From positions 51,290-115,289 of the forward strand of contig JBQTJI010000041.1 in assembly GCA_052387255.1 (NCBI GenBank): a stretch of DNA of 64,000 nt, in the 5' to 3' direction. Each line of letters starts with the position of its first letter. The first letter of the stretch is position 1. This document shows positions 55,411-64,000 of this stretch, piece after piece. The translations under genes and the position numbers were made by a program. Under the pieces are notes generated by a model. That model made no database searches. It was not told where the DNA came from and was given only the letters and a program-made list of their open reading frames with translations. The stretch comes from JBBQXK01 sp052387255 (lineage in GTDB: Bacteria > Pseudomonadota > Alphaproteobacteria > Rhodobacterales > Rhodobacteraceae).

Positions 55411-56068
55411 CCGCGCCCCGCCCGACCTGCCCCCCGCCCCGCCCGACGGCTGGTCCGACCTGCCCTTCTTCACCGCGCACTGGCCCGCCCTCTGGACCCG
55501 GCTGCAGACAGCACCCGCCTGGCAGCCCGCCCCCGACCACCTCTTCCGCGCCCTGCACCTGACCCCGCCCACCTCGGTGCGCGCGGTGATCCTGGGGCAG
55601 GACCCCTACCCCACGCCGGGCCGCGCCACGGGTCTGGCCTTTGCCTTTCCCAGGGCCGAACGCCCGCTCGATTCGCTGCGGAACATCCTGCGCGAACTGG
55701 ATGACGATCTGGGCATCCACCGCGCCCATGGCGACCTGTCGGGCTGGGCGGGCCAGGGGGTGCTGCTGCTCAACACCGTGCTCAGCGTGCCGGTCGGCCA
55801 GTCGGACGGCCATCGCGGCTGGGGGTGGGAGAGGCTGACGGCGCAGGTCCTGGCCCGCGTGGCGGCGGCGCGGCCCACGGCCTTTGTCCTCTGGGGCAGC
55901 AAGGCGCAGGCGGCGATCCAGCCCGACCCCGCCCGGCATCTGGTGCTGAAGGCCCCGCATCCCTCACCCCTGTCGGCGCACCGGGGGTTCTTCGGTTCCC
56001 GCCCCTTTTCGGCGATCAACGCCTGGGCGGCGGCGCGGGGCGACCCGCCCATCGACTGGTCGGCCTGA
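55403..56068 (+). CDS. ung: Uracil-DNA glycosylase, family 1
   Basis: The 221-residue Ung removes uracil from DNA. It has the water-activating loop VILGQDPYPTPGRATGLAF (Asp about residue 65), GVLLLNTVLSV, and the HPSPLSAHRGFFGSRPF loop (His about 192). The canonical GQDPYH is here GQDPYP. TTG 55403, preceded by GAGGG, was preferred as start; it overlaps the previous gene by 8 bp. Confidence 0.92.
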   Translation: MADRAPPDLPPAPPDGWSDLPFFTAHWPALWTRLQTAPAWQPAPDHLFRALHLTPPTSVRAVILGQDPYPTPGRATGLAFAFPRAERPLDSLRNILRELDDDLGIHRAHGDLSGWAGQGVLLLNTVLSVPVGQSDGHRGWGWERLTAQVLARVAAARPTAFVLWGSKAQAAIQPDPARHLVLKAPHPSPLSAHRGFFGSRPFSAINAWAAARGDPPIDWSA

Positions 56069-56136
56069 CGCGCGCGCTTGCCCTACGCCCGGATCATGCA
56101 CTAGGCATGAAGGCGTCCCCATCCCCCCGAGTGCCC

Positions 56137-56949
56137 ATGCCCACCATCCTCGACCGCATCAAGACCTACAAGCTGGCCGAGATCGCCGACCGCAAGGTTG
56201 CCCGGCCCCTGTCCGACATCGAGGCCGCCGCCGCCGCCGCCCCCGCCCCGCGCGGGTTCGAACGCGCGCTGCGCGCCGCTGCCCTGTCGGGCTATGGCCT
56301 GATCGCCGAGATCAAGAAGGCCAGCCCCTCCAAGGGCCTGATCCGCGCCGATTTCGACCCGCCTGCCCTGGCCCGCGCCTATGAACAGGGGGGTGCCACC
56401 TGCCTGTCGGTGCTGACCGACGGGCCGTCGTTCCAGGGCGACGACGCCTTTCTGACGGCGGCCCACGCGGCAACCGCCCTGCCCTGCCTGCGCAAGGATT
56501 TCCTCTACGACCCCTGGCAGGTGACCGAGGCGCGGGCGCTGCACGCCGACTGCATCCTGATCATCATGGCCTCGGTCAGCGACGCGCAGGCGGCGGACCT
56601 GGAATCCGCCGCACTGTCCCATGGCATGGACGTGCTGGTCGAGGTCCACGACCGCGCCGAGCTTGACCGGGCCGCCCTGCTGCAATCGGGCATGATCGGC
56701 ATCAACAACCGCAACCTGCACAGCTTCGAGGTGACGCTGGAAACCACGCGGACGCTGGCCCGCCTGGTCCCCGAGGACCGGCTGATCGTATCGGAGTCGG
56801 GCTTCTTCACCCCGGCGGACCTGGCCGACGTGGCCCAGTACGGGGCGCGCGCCTTTCTGATCGGCGAGGCGCTGATGCGGCAGGCCGATGTGGCGGCGGC
56901 GACGCGCGCGATCCTGTCGCAGCCCCTGACGGCGCAGGGAGGGCTGTAG
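56137..56949 (+). CDS. trpC: Indole-3-glycerol-phosphate synthase
   Basis: The 270-residue TIM-barrel enzyme closes the indole ring. It starts MPTILDRIKTYKLAEIA, with LIAEIKKASPSKGLIR (catalytic Glu/Lys, about residue 53), LRKDFLYDPWQV (Lys) and GINNRNLHSFEV. With trpG and trpD nearby it belongs to the trp pathway. It is followed directly by moaC (TAG-ATG). Confidence 0.95.
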   Translation: MPTILDRIKTYKLAEIADRKVARPLSDIEAAAAAAPAPRGFERALRAAALSGYGLIAEIKKASPSKGLIRADFDPPALARAYEQGGATCLSVLTDGPSFQGDDAFLTAAHAATALPCLRKDFLYDPWQVTEARALHADCILIIMASVSDAQAADLESAALSHGMDVLVEVHDRAELDRAALLQSGMIGINNRNLHSFEVTLETTRTLARLVPEDRLIVSESGFFTPADLADVAQYGARAFLIGEALMRQADVAAATRAILSQPLTAQGGL

Positions 56950-57426
56950 ATGGCGCTGACCCATTTCGACCACAAGGGCGCGGCGCAGATGGTCGATGTC
57001 TCGGACAAGCCGGTCACCGCGCGCCTGGCCGTCGCGCGAGGTTCCGTCCGCATGTCACTGGAAACGCTTGACCTTATCATGCAAGGTCGCGCCGCGAAGG
57101 GCGACGTTCTGGCCGTGGCGCGGCTGGCCGGCATCATGGCGGCCAAGCGCACCGCCGACCTGATCCCGCTCTGCCATCCCCTGCCCCTGACCAAGGTCGC
57201 GCTGGACCTGACCCCCGATGCCACCCTGCCCGGCGTCATCGTCGAGGCCACGGTCAAGACCGGCGGACAGACGGGCGTCGAGATGGAGGCGCTGACCGCC
57301 GTGTCGGTGGCCTGCCTGACCATCTACGACATGGTCAAGGCGGTCGAGAAGGCGATGGTGATCGAAGGGATCCGCCTGATCCTCAAGGACGGCGGCACGT
57401 CGGGCCGGTTCGAGGCCGCGCCATGA
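56950..57426 (+). CDS. moaC: Cyclic pyranopterin monophosphate synthase accessory protein MoaC
   Basis: The 158-residue MoaC carries HFDHKGAAQMVDVSDKPVTARLAVARG, IMAAKRTADLIPLCHPLPLTKV and EMEALTAVSVACLTIYDMVKAVEKAM, all family blocks. It forms cPMP with MoaA in molybdenum-cofactor synthesis. Its end overlaps moeA (ATGA). Confidence 0.96.
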   Translation: MALTHFDHKGAAQMVDVSDKPVTARLAVARGSVRMSLETLDLIMQGRAAKGDVLAVARLAGIMAAKRTADLIPLCHPLPLTKVALDLTPDATLPGVIVEATVKTGGQTGVEMEALTAVSVACLTIYDMVKAVEKAMVIEGIRLILKDGGTSGRFEAAP

Positions 57427-58601
57427 TGACGGTCGAGGCGGCGCAGGCGGCGGTGCTGTCGCTCGCCCGCCCGCCCCTGACCGAACGGGTCCCGCTGGCG
57501 CAGGCCGCAGGGCGCTGGATGGCCGAACCCGCCACCGCCATGCGCGACCAGCCGCCATTCGACGCCTCGGCGATGGACGGCTATGCAATCTGCGGCCCGG
57601 TCGCGGCGGGGGTGTCCTTCACGCTGGTCGGCGAGGCGGCGGCGGGGCGCGCCTGGCACGGACGCCTCGCGCCCGGCGAGGCGATCCGCATCTTCACCGG
57701 CGCGCCCCTGCCGCAAGGGGCGGACCGCGTGGTGACCCAGGAAGACGCGATCCGCGCGGGCAACCGCATCACGCTTGGCGACCGGACCGATGCCGCCACC
57801 CACATCCGCCCGCGCGGGCAGGACTTTGCGGCGGGCAGCGCGGTCGGCCCGCGCCGCCTGCGCGCCGTCGACCTGGCCCTGCTGGCCGCGATGAACCTGC
57901 CCCACGTCGATTGCGCGCGCCGCCCCGTCGTGGCCCTCGTCGCGACCGGGGACGAACTGGTGATGCCGGGCGAGGACCCGCGCGATGACCAGATCGTTGC
58001 GTCGAATGCCCTTGCCCTGGCCCCCCTGGCGCGGCAGGCCGGGGCCGTCGTGCGGGTGCTGCCGCTGGCCCGCGACACGCCCGCCGACCTTGCGGCGGTG
58101 CTGGCGATGACGGCGGGGGCCGATCTTGTGGTCACCATCGGCGGTGCCTCGGTCGGCGACCACGACCTCGTGGCGCAGGCGATCGGGGCGGCGGGCGGCA
58201 GCCTCGCCTTTCACAAGGTTTCGGTCCGTCCCGGCAAACCCCTGATGGCCGGGCGGATGGCCGACGCCCTGCTGCTCGGATTGCCCGGAAACCCCGTGTC
58301 TTCCGTGGTTTGCGCGCATCTGTTCATGTTGCCCCTGATCCGCGCGATGCAGGGCGACGCAACCCCCCTGCCGGTGCCGCAGCGGGCACGGCTGGCCACG
58401 GGGGTCGATGCCACGGGCCCCCGCACCCACCTGATGCGCGCCCGCCTGTCGCCGGGGCCCGACCTGCCGCTGATCGACCCCTTCGCGCGCCAGGACTCTG
58501 CGCTGCTGTCGGTTCTGGCGCAGGCGGACGCCCTGTTGATCCGCCCGCTCGGCGACGGCCCGCAATCGGCGGGGACTGTGGTGGACTATCTGCCGATCTG
58601 A
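57423..58601 (+). CDS. moeA: Molybdopterin molybdenumtransferase MoeA
   Basis: The 392-residue protein inserts molybdate into MPT-AMP. Motifs: PPFDASAMDGYAI (about residue 45), APLPQGADRVVTQED, VALVATGDELVMPGE, TIGGASVGDHDLV (about 240) and LPGNPVSSVVCAHLF (about 285). It is coupled to moaC; the next gene, lexA, has its own promoter. Confidence 0.96.
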   Translation: MMTVEAAQAAVLSLARPPLTERVPLAQAAGRWMAEPATAMRDQPPFDASAMDGYAICGPVAAGVSFTLVGEAAAGRAWHGRLAPGEAIRIFTGAPLPQGADRVVTQEDAIRAGNRITLGDRTDAATHIRPRGQDFAAGSAVGPRRLRAVDLALLAAMNLPHVDCARRPVVALVATGDELVMPGEDPRDDQIVASNALALAPLARQAGAVVRVLPLARDTPADLAAVLAMTAGADLVVTIGGASVGDHDLVAQAIGAAGGSLAFHKVSVRPGKPLMAGRMADALLLGLPGNPVSSVVCAHLFMLPLIRAMQGDATPLPVPQRARLATGVDATGPRTHLMRARLSPGPDLPLIDPFARQDSALLSVLAQADALLIRPLGDGPQSAGTVVDYLPI

Positions 58602-58609
58602 CGGCGGGC

Positions 58610-58649
58610 TTGACACAAAGCGGGAACGCGGGCAGAACAGTCAGGGAAC
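58610..58649 (+). promoter_or_regulatory. lexA promoter with three GAAC half-sites (SOS operator)
   Basis: TTGACA (58610-58615) is followed by GAAC at 58624, 58635 and 58646. The gaps are 7 nt each (GCGGGCA, AGTCAGG), so GAAC-N7-GAAC, the reverse of the alphaproteobacterial SOS box GTTC-N7-GTTC, occurs twice in tandem sharing the middle half-site. Autorepression by LexA is the evident function. Confidence 0.85.
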
Positions 58650-58670
58650 CAGCCGGGGCGGGGACAACGC

Positions 58671-59354
58671 ATGCTGACGCGCAAGCAACTGGAACTTCTC
58701 GACTTCATCCGGACGCGGATGGACGTGGACGGCGTGCCGCCCTCGTTCGACGAGATGAAGGATGCGCTGGACCTGCGGTCGAAATCGGGCATCCACCGCC
58801 TGATCACGGCACTCGAGGAGCGCGGCTTCATCCGCCGCCTGGCGCACCGCGCCCGCGCCCTGGAAATCGTGAAACTGCCCGAGGCGATGGAACGGCCCGG
58901 CTTCTCGCCCCGCGTGGTGGTCGACAATCCGGCCCCGCCCCGCGCCGCGATGCCGGTCCAGGCGGTGCATGCGCTGGAACTGCCCGTCATGGGCCGCATC
59001 GCCGCCGGTGTGCCGATCGCCGCGATTTCCGAGGTGTCGCATCATGTGGCCGTGCCGGGGTCGATGCTGTCGGGCAAGGGCCAGCACTATGCGCTGGAGG
59101 TCAAGGGCGACTCGATGATCGATGTCGGCATCAACGACGGCGACATCGTGGTGATCCGCGAACAGACCACGGCCGAGAATGGCGACATCGTGGTGGCCCT
59201 GATCGACGATGCGGAAGCCACGCTGAAACGGTTCCGCCGCCGGGGCGGCATGATCGCGCTCGAGGCGGCCAACGCCGCCTACGAAACCCGCGTGCTGCCC
59301 GACCACAAGGTGCGCGTGCAGGGGCGGCTGGTCGGGCTGATCCGCAGCTACTGA
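58671..59354 (+). CDS. lexA: SOS repressor LexA
   Basis: The 227-residue protein starts MLTRKQLELLDFIRTRMDVDGVPPSFDEMKDALDLRSKSGIHRLITALEERGF (winged HTH), has a linker, the Ala-Gly cleavage site in MGRIAAGVPI (about residue 110), the nucleophile Ser in LEVKGDSMIDVGI (about 148), and the general-base Lys in DAEATLKRFRRRGG (about 186). RecA filament triggers self-cleavage, inducing SOS genes. Confidence 0.97.
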   Translation: MLTRKQLELLDFIRTRMDVDGVPPSFDEMKDALDLRSKSGIHRLITALEERGFIRRLAHRARALEIVKLPEAMERPGFSPRVVVDNPAPPRAAMPVQAVHALELPVMGRIAAGVPIAAISEVSHHVAVPGSMLSGKGQHYALEVKGDSMIDVGINDGDIVVIREQTTAENGDIVVALIDDAEATLKRFRRRGGMIALEAANAAYETRVLPDHKVRVQGRLVGLIRSY

Positions 59355-59398
59355 CGCCGTCCCGGAGCGGAACCTGCCGCCGACGTCCCGCGCTGTTG

Positions 59399-61570
59399 TC
59401 AGGGCACCGCCCGGGCCAGTCGCAGGCCAGCGGTCGCCCGCTGCGCGAGGTCGGCCAGGATCGCGGGATCGGCAGGCGGGGGCTGCCAGCGGCGGGCGTT
59501 CCCGCGCGCGGGCACCAGGTGCAGGCCGCCGTCGCGGACCCAGACGGCAATCGACCCGGTCTGGCGCAGAAGTCCCTGGTCGATCAGGGCGCAGGGCCCG
59601 CCGATCCCCTCGGCCATTCCCGCCAGCACCACCAGCCCGCCCGCAGCGCAGGCCGCAGGGGCCGCCGCCATCCCCGCCTTGCCCGACAACGCGACGCCCG
59701 GCACCCCGCCGACGACAAACCGCCGCACCCCCTTCGGCCCGGCAAATCCGGGCCGCGCGGCGGCGTCCGGTTGCGACGCAAGGTCGCCGTCGTTCTGCAA
59801 CCAGTTCTCGGCGGCGAACCCGCCCCCGCGCGGGGCCGACAGCGCGCGCCCCCGGTCGGTCATCAGCCCCACGATCCGCCCCTCCGCGTCGATCAGCAGG
59901 TCGGGCCGGGGCGACAGCACCCACAGGACCAGCGCCGCCGCCATCGGCACCAGCCCTAGCAGACGCGCGCGCCCTGTGCCGATCACGAGCCACAACGCCC
60001 CCAGCGTCAGCACTGGCAAGACCCACCCCGACGGCGCGGGGATCGCCGTCACCGACCCCTCCAGCCCCGCGATCCAGCCCGCGATGAACAGGATCCACCA
60101 CGACCCCAGCCCCATCAGCCACAGCGCGGGCACGGCCAGGCCGAACGGGGCCAGCAGCGCCGCCATCGCCCCCCCCGGCATCACCAGAAGGCCCATGGCG
60201 GGCACCGTCAGCAGGTTGGCCAGCAGCCCATAGTCGGTGAACCGCCCGAAATGCGCCGCCGCGTAGGGCGCTGTCGCGAGGCCCGCGATCACCGAACTGA
60301 GCAGCAGGGTGAACACCGGCAGCATCCAGCGCGGCAGGCGTTCGCGCGTCACCCGCGCGTCGATGGCGCGGAACCCCGCGATCAGCGCGACCGTGGCGGC
60401 GAAGGACATCTGGAACCCCGGTTCCAGCAGGCTTTCGGGCTGCCACAGGATCAGGATCGCCGCGGCGATGGCCACCGACCGCAGCGTCAGCGCGCGCCGG
60501 TCCAGCAGGATCGCCCCCAGCATCACCGCCACCATGATGAAGGCGCGCTCGGTCGCGACGTTCGACCCCGACAAGAGCAGGTAGAACCAGGCCACGCCAA
60601 AGGCCACCACCGCCGCCACCTTCTTGGTGTTGACGCGCAGCGCCAGCGGCGGAATGGCGGCCATGCCGGTGCGCAGAAGCGCAAAGACGAAGGCCACCAG
60701 GAAGGCCATGTTCATTCCCGAGATCGCCAGCAGGTGCGCCAGGTTCGAATCCCGCAAGGACTCGACCGTGGCCTGGCTGATGCCCGAGCGGTCGCCCGTC
60801 ATCGCCCCGGCGGCAAAGGCCCCCGCATCGCCGGGGATGCCGGCCTGGATCGCCGCCGACAGCCGGCTGCGCAGCCGGTCGATGTAGAGCGCCCCTTCGA
60901 CCGGCGGCTCCCACAGCAGGACGGGCGTGCGGGTATAGCCGACCGCCCCCAGGCGGTCGAAGTACGCCATGCGGCGGAAATCGAAGGTGCCGGGTTCGAC
61001 CGGGCCCTGCGGCGCCGACAGGTGCGCTGTCAGGATCACCACCTGCCCCGGCGCCGGCGTCAGCCAGGGCTGTTCGCCCTGCAGCGACACGCGCACCCGG
61101 TCGGGGGTGCGGGCGGGCGCGGTGTCTTCCAGCACGACCTGGTCCAGCGTCAGGCGGATCGCGTCCGAGGACGAGCGGTCGATGCCGACGATGCGCCCCT
61201 GCACCGGCCCCCAGTAGCGGAAATCGAGCATCGGGGCCGCCTGCAGGTTCACTCGCAGGCCGGCCGCCAGCATCCCCGCCGCCGCACAGGCCAGAACCAC
61301 CGCCACGGGGGCCAGAAGCTCAGGCCCGAACGCGCGCAGCGCACAGGCCGCCGCCAGCACCAGCGCCACCCCGACATAGAACATCGCCCCCGGCTCCCAC
61401 GGCAGCAGGAACCACAGGCCCACGCCCGCGCCGATGGCGACCGCCGCCCAGGGGAACAGCGTTCCGCGCGCCGCCTGCAGCGCCAGAAACGGCCAGAGCA
61501 GAATGCCCGCGACCCCCGCCACCTTGCCCCTTTCCCCGCGATTGCCTACACGCCTAGCTAGCCCCGCCAT
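59399..61570 (-). CDS. comEC: ComEC/Rec2-family DNA-uptake channel protein
   Basis: The 723-residue polytopic protein has an N-terminal hydrophobic run and DUF4131 region (about residues 60-210), then the Competence domain with many helices (GMNMAFLVAFVFALLRTGM, LSGSNVATERAFIMVAVMLGAILL). The C-terminal part has lost most of the metallo-beta-lactamase HxHxDH signature and looks short. In transforming bacteria ComEC carries single-stranded DNA across the inner membrane. ATG 61570 (MAGLARRVGNRGERG) was chosen; it is divergent from gltX with a 25-nt gap. Confidence 0.9.
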   Translation of the reverse strand: MAGLARRVGNRGERGKVAGVAGILLWPFLALQAARGTLFPWAAVAIGAGVGLWFLLPWEPGAMFYVGVALVLAAACALRAFGPELLAPVAVVLACAAAGMLAAGLRVNLQAAPMLDFRYWGPVQGRIVGIDRSSSDAIRLTLDQVVLEDTAPARTPDRVRVSLQGEQPWLTPAPGQVVILTAHLSAPQGPVEPGTFDFRRMAYFDRLGAVGYTRTPVLLWEPPVEGALYIDRLRSRLSAAIQAGIPGDAGAFAAGAMTGDRSGISQATVESLRDSNLAHLLAISGMNMAFLVAFVFALLRTGMAAIPPLALRVNTKKVAAVVAFGVAWFYLLLSGSNVATERAFIMVAVMLGAILLDRRALTLRSVAIAAAILILWQPESLLEPGFQMSFAATVALIAGFRAIDARVTRERLPRWMLPVFTLLLSSVIAGLATAPYAAAHFGRFTDYGLLANLLTVPAMGLLVMPGGAMAALLAPFGLAVPALWLMGLGSWWILFIAGWIAGLEGSVTAIPAPSGWVLPVLTLGALWLVIGTGRARLLGLVPMAAALVLWVLSPRPDLLIDAEGRIVGLMTDRGRALSAPRGGGFAAENWLQNDGDLASQPDAAARPGFAGPKGVRRFVVGGVPGVALSGKAGMAAAPAACAAGGLVVLAGMAEGIGGPCALIDQGLLRQTGSIAVWVRDGGLHLVPARGNARRWQPPPADPAILADLAQRATAGLRLARAVP

Positions 61571-61595
61571 GGTTTCCGAAAGGTTAACCCCGCCC

Positions 61596-63002
61596 ATGTC
61601 CGCCGACCGCCCCGTCGTCACCCGCTTTGCCCCCTCGCCGACGGGGTATCTGCACATCGGGGGGGGGCGGACCGCGCTGTTCAACTGGCTGTACGCACGG
61701 GGCCGGGGGGGGCGGTTCCTGCTGCGGATCGAGGACACCGACCGCGAGCGGTCGACCCCCGAGGCGACGGCGGCGATCCTGCAGGGCCTGACCTGGCTCG
61801 GCCTCGACTGGGACGGCGAGGCGGTCAGCCAGTTCGCGCGGAAAGACCGCCACGCCGAGGTGGCGCATGCGATGGTCACGCGAGGAACGGCCTACAAGTG
61901 CTTTTCCACGCAAGAGGAAATCGCGGCCTTCCGCGCGGCGGAAGAGGCGGCGGGGCGCTATCCGGTGTTCCTGTCGCCGTGGCGCGATGCCGACCCCGCG
62001 ACGCACCCCGACGCCCCCTTCGTGATCCGCATGAAGGCCCCGCGCAGCGGCGAGACGGTGATCGACGACCAGGTCCAGGGCCGCGTGGTGATCGCCAACG
62101 CGACGCTGGACGACATGATCGTGTTACGTTCGGACGGCACACCGACCTACATGCTGGCCGTGGTGGTCGATGACCACGACATGGAGGTCAGCCACGTGAT
62201 CCGGGGGGACGACCATCTGAACAACGCCGCCCGCCAGCAGATGGTCTATGATGCCATGGGCTGGGAAGTGCCGGTCTGGGCGCACATCCCGCTGATCCAC
62301 GGGCCGGACGGCAAGAAGCTGTCCAAACGCCAGGGGGCGACGGCGGTGGGCGACTATCAGGCCATGGGCTATCCGGCAGCGGCGATGCGCAACTATCTGG
62401 CGCGGCTGGGGTGGGCGCATGGCGATGCCGAGGTCTTCGGCGATGCCGAGGCCCGCGCATGGTTCGGGCTGGAAGGAATCGGGCGCGCGCCCGCCCGGCT
62501 CGACTTCAAGAAGCTGGAGAATCTGTCGGGCCAGCATATCGCGGCGATGGACGATGCTGCGTTGCTGCATGAAATCGACGGTTTCCTGGCCGCAGCGCAG
62601 CGCCCGGCCCTGCTGCCTGCGCAGCGCGATGCCCTGGCGCGGGCCCTGTCATCGGTCAAGGACCGTGCGAAGACATTGCCGGATGTCCTTGACAAGGCTC
62701 ACTTTGCCCTGACATCGCGCCCCGTCGTGGCCGACCAGGCGGCGGCGGCGGCGCTGGACGCAGGGGCACGCGACATGCTCAAATCCTTGACGCCGCACCT
62801 GCGAAATGCAGAGTGGACCAAGGCGGGTCTGGAACCCGTCCTGACAGGCGCGGCCTTGGCGGCGGGCGTCGGCTTTGGCAAGCTGGCGGCACCGCTGCGG
62901 GCGGCCCTTGCGGGGCGGACGGTGACCCCCAGCGTCTATGACATGATGCTGGTCATCGGGCGCGACGAGACGTTGGCGCGGCTTGAGGATGCGGGCGGCT
63001 GA
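61596..63002 (+). CDS. gltX: Glutamyl-tRNA synthetase
   Basis: The 468-residue class I synthetase has the HIGH-type motif PSPTGYLHIGGGRTALFNW (about residue 15) and KLSKRQGA, a KMSKS variant (about 240). It charges tRNA-Glu (and, in many alphaproteobacteria, tRNA-Gln). Alphaproteobacteria often carry two GltX genes, so whether this one is discriminating is unknown. Confidence 0.96.
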   Translation: MSADRPVVTRFAPSPTGYLHIGGGRTALFNWLYARGRGGRFLLRIEDTDRERSTPEATAAILQGLTWLGLDWDGEAVSQFARKDRHAEVAHAMVTRGTAYKCFSTQEEIAAFRAAEEAAGRYPVFLSPWRDADPATHPDAPFVIRMKAPRSGETVIDDQVQGRVVIANATLDDMIVLRSDGTPTYMLAVVVDDHDMEVSHVIRGDDHLNNAARQQMVYDAMGWEVPVWAHIPLIHGPDGKKLSKRQGATAVGDYQAMGYPAAAMRNYLARLGWAHGDAEVFGDAEARAWFGLEGIGRAPARLDFKKLENLSGQHIAAMDDAALLHEIDGFLAAAQRPALLPAQRDALARALSSVKDRAKTLPDVLDKAHFALTSRPVVADQAAAAALDAGARDMLKSLTPHLRNAEWTKAGLEPVLTGAALAAGVGFGKLAAPLRAALAGRTVTPSVYDMMLVIGRDETLARLEDAGG

Positions 63003-63083
63003 GGCCCTGTCCTTCCCGCGATGGACACCCGCCGGTCCCCAGAGGGCCAGCGGTCGCGGGAACCGGAGTGGAGGACTGAAGAC

Positions 63084-64000
<917 letters not shown>

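Overview
The window is a high-GC alphaproteobacterial chromosome segment, almost certainly Rhodobacteraceae (Rhodobacter/Paracoccus-like). The evidence is the phaR-phaP-phaC-phaZ block with CTGC-N3-GCAG PhaR-type sites, a soxB-D-A-G sarcosine oxidase operon, a suf operon headed by an IscR with a single cysteine, and a lexA promoter with GAAC-N7-GAAC half-sites. The species cannot be named from the sequence alone.

Layout. 1-1100: 3' end of a membrane-anchored protein with a Pro/Thr linker. 1.2-5.8 kb: polyhydroxyalkanoate (PHA) storage module, with regulator, phasin and synthase facing left and depolymerase facing right. 5.8-12.3 kb: M20 amidohydrolase plus heterotetrameric sarcosine oxidase genes, with an extra small periplasmic protein. 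12.5-14.6 kb: exported MsrB and glutamate dehydrogenase. 15.1-17.9 kb: three Tad/Flp-type pseudopilin-like genes, one with a von Willebrand A domain. 18-24.4 kb: pirin, a reductase-like protein, glpX, a VOC protein, hom, a lipoprotein and recJ.

25.0-35.8 kb: a 10.7 kb element integrated in the 3' end of tRNA-Glu, bounded by 16-bp direct repeats. It encodes an integrase, two replication-type winged-helix proteins, both terminase subunits, portal, a DUF2190 protein, a fused prohead protease/major capsid protein and a gpW-like connector. It has no recognisable tail, lysis or classical CI repressor gene. This is the layout expected of a capsid-forming phage satellite (cf-PICI-like) and is the most interesting part of the window. 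Two promoters share an identical 12-bp operator, GGTTGGAC sites lie near both ends, and a HEPN-like protein sits as cargo between terminase and portal.

35.8-46.8 kb: a decayed IS5-family transposase, tRNA-Arg, and a long suf operon on the minus strand (iscR, nifS-like desulfurase, sufB, small proteins, three methyltransferases, sufC, sufD, two Yip1-like membrane proteins, sufS). 46.8-51.5 kb: hydrolase, a frameshifted HD-domain gene, an antitoxin with a truncated PemK-like toxin, icd, and vapBC. 51.6-64 kb: typA, trpG-trpD, ung, trpC-moaC-moeA-lexA, comEC (opposite strand), gltX and the 5' part of gltA.

Operons are very compact, with many ATGA, GTGA or TGATG overlaps. GC-rich hairpins, several from a dispersed repeat family with a conserved tail, separate the transcription units.
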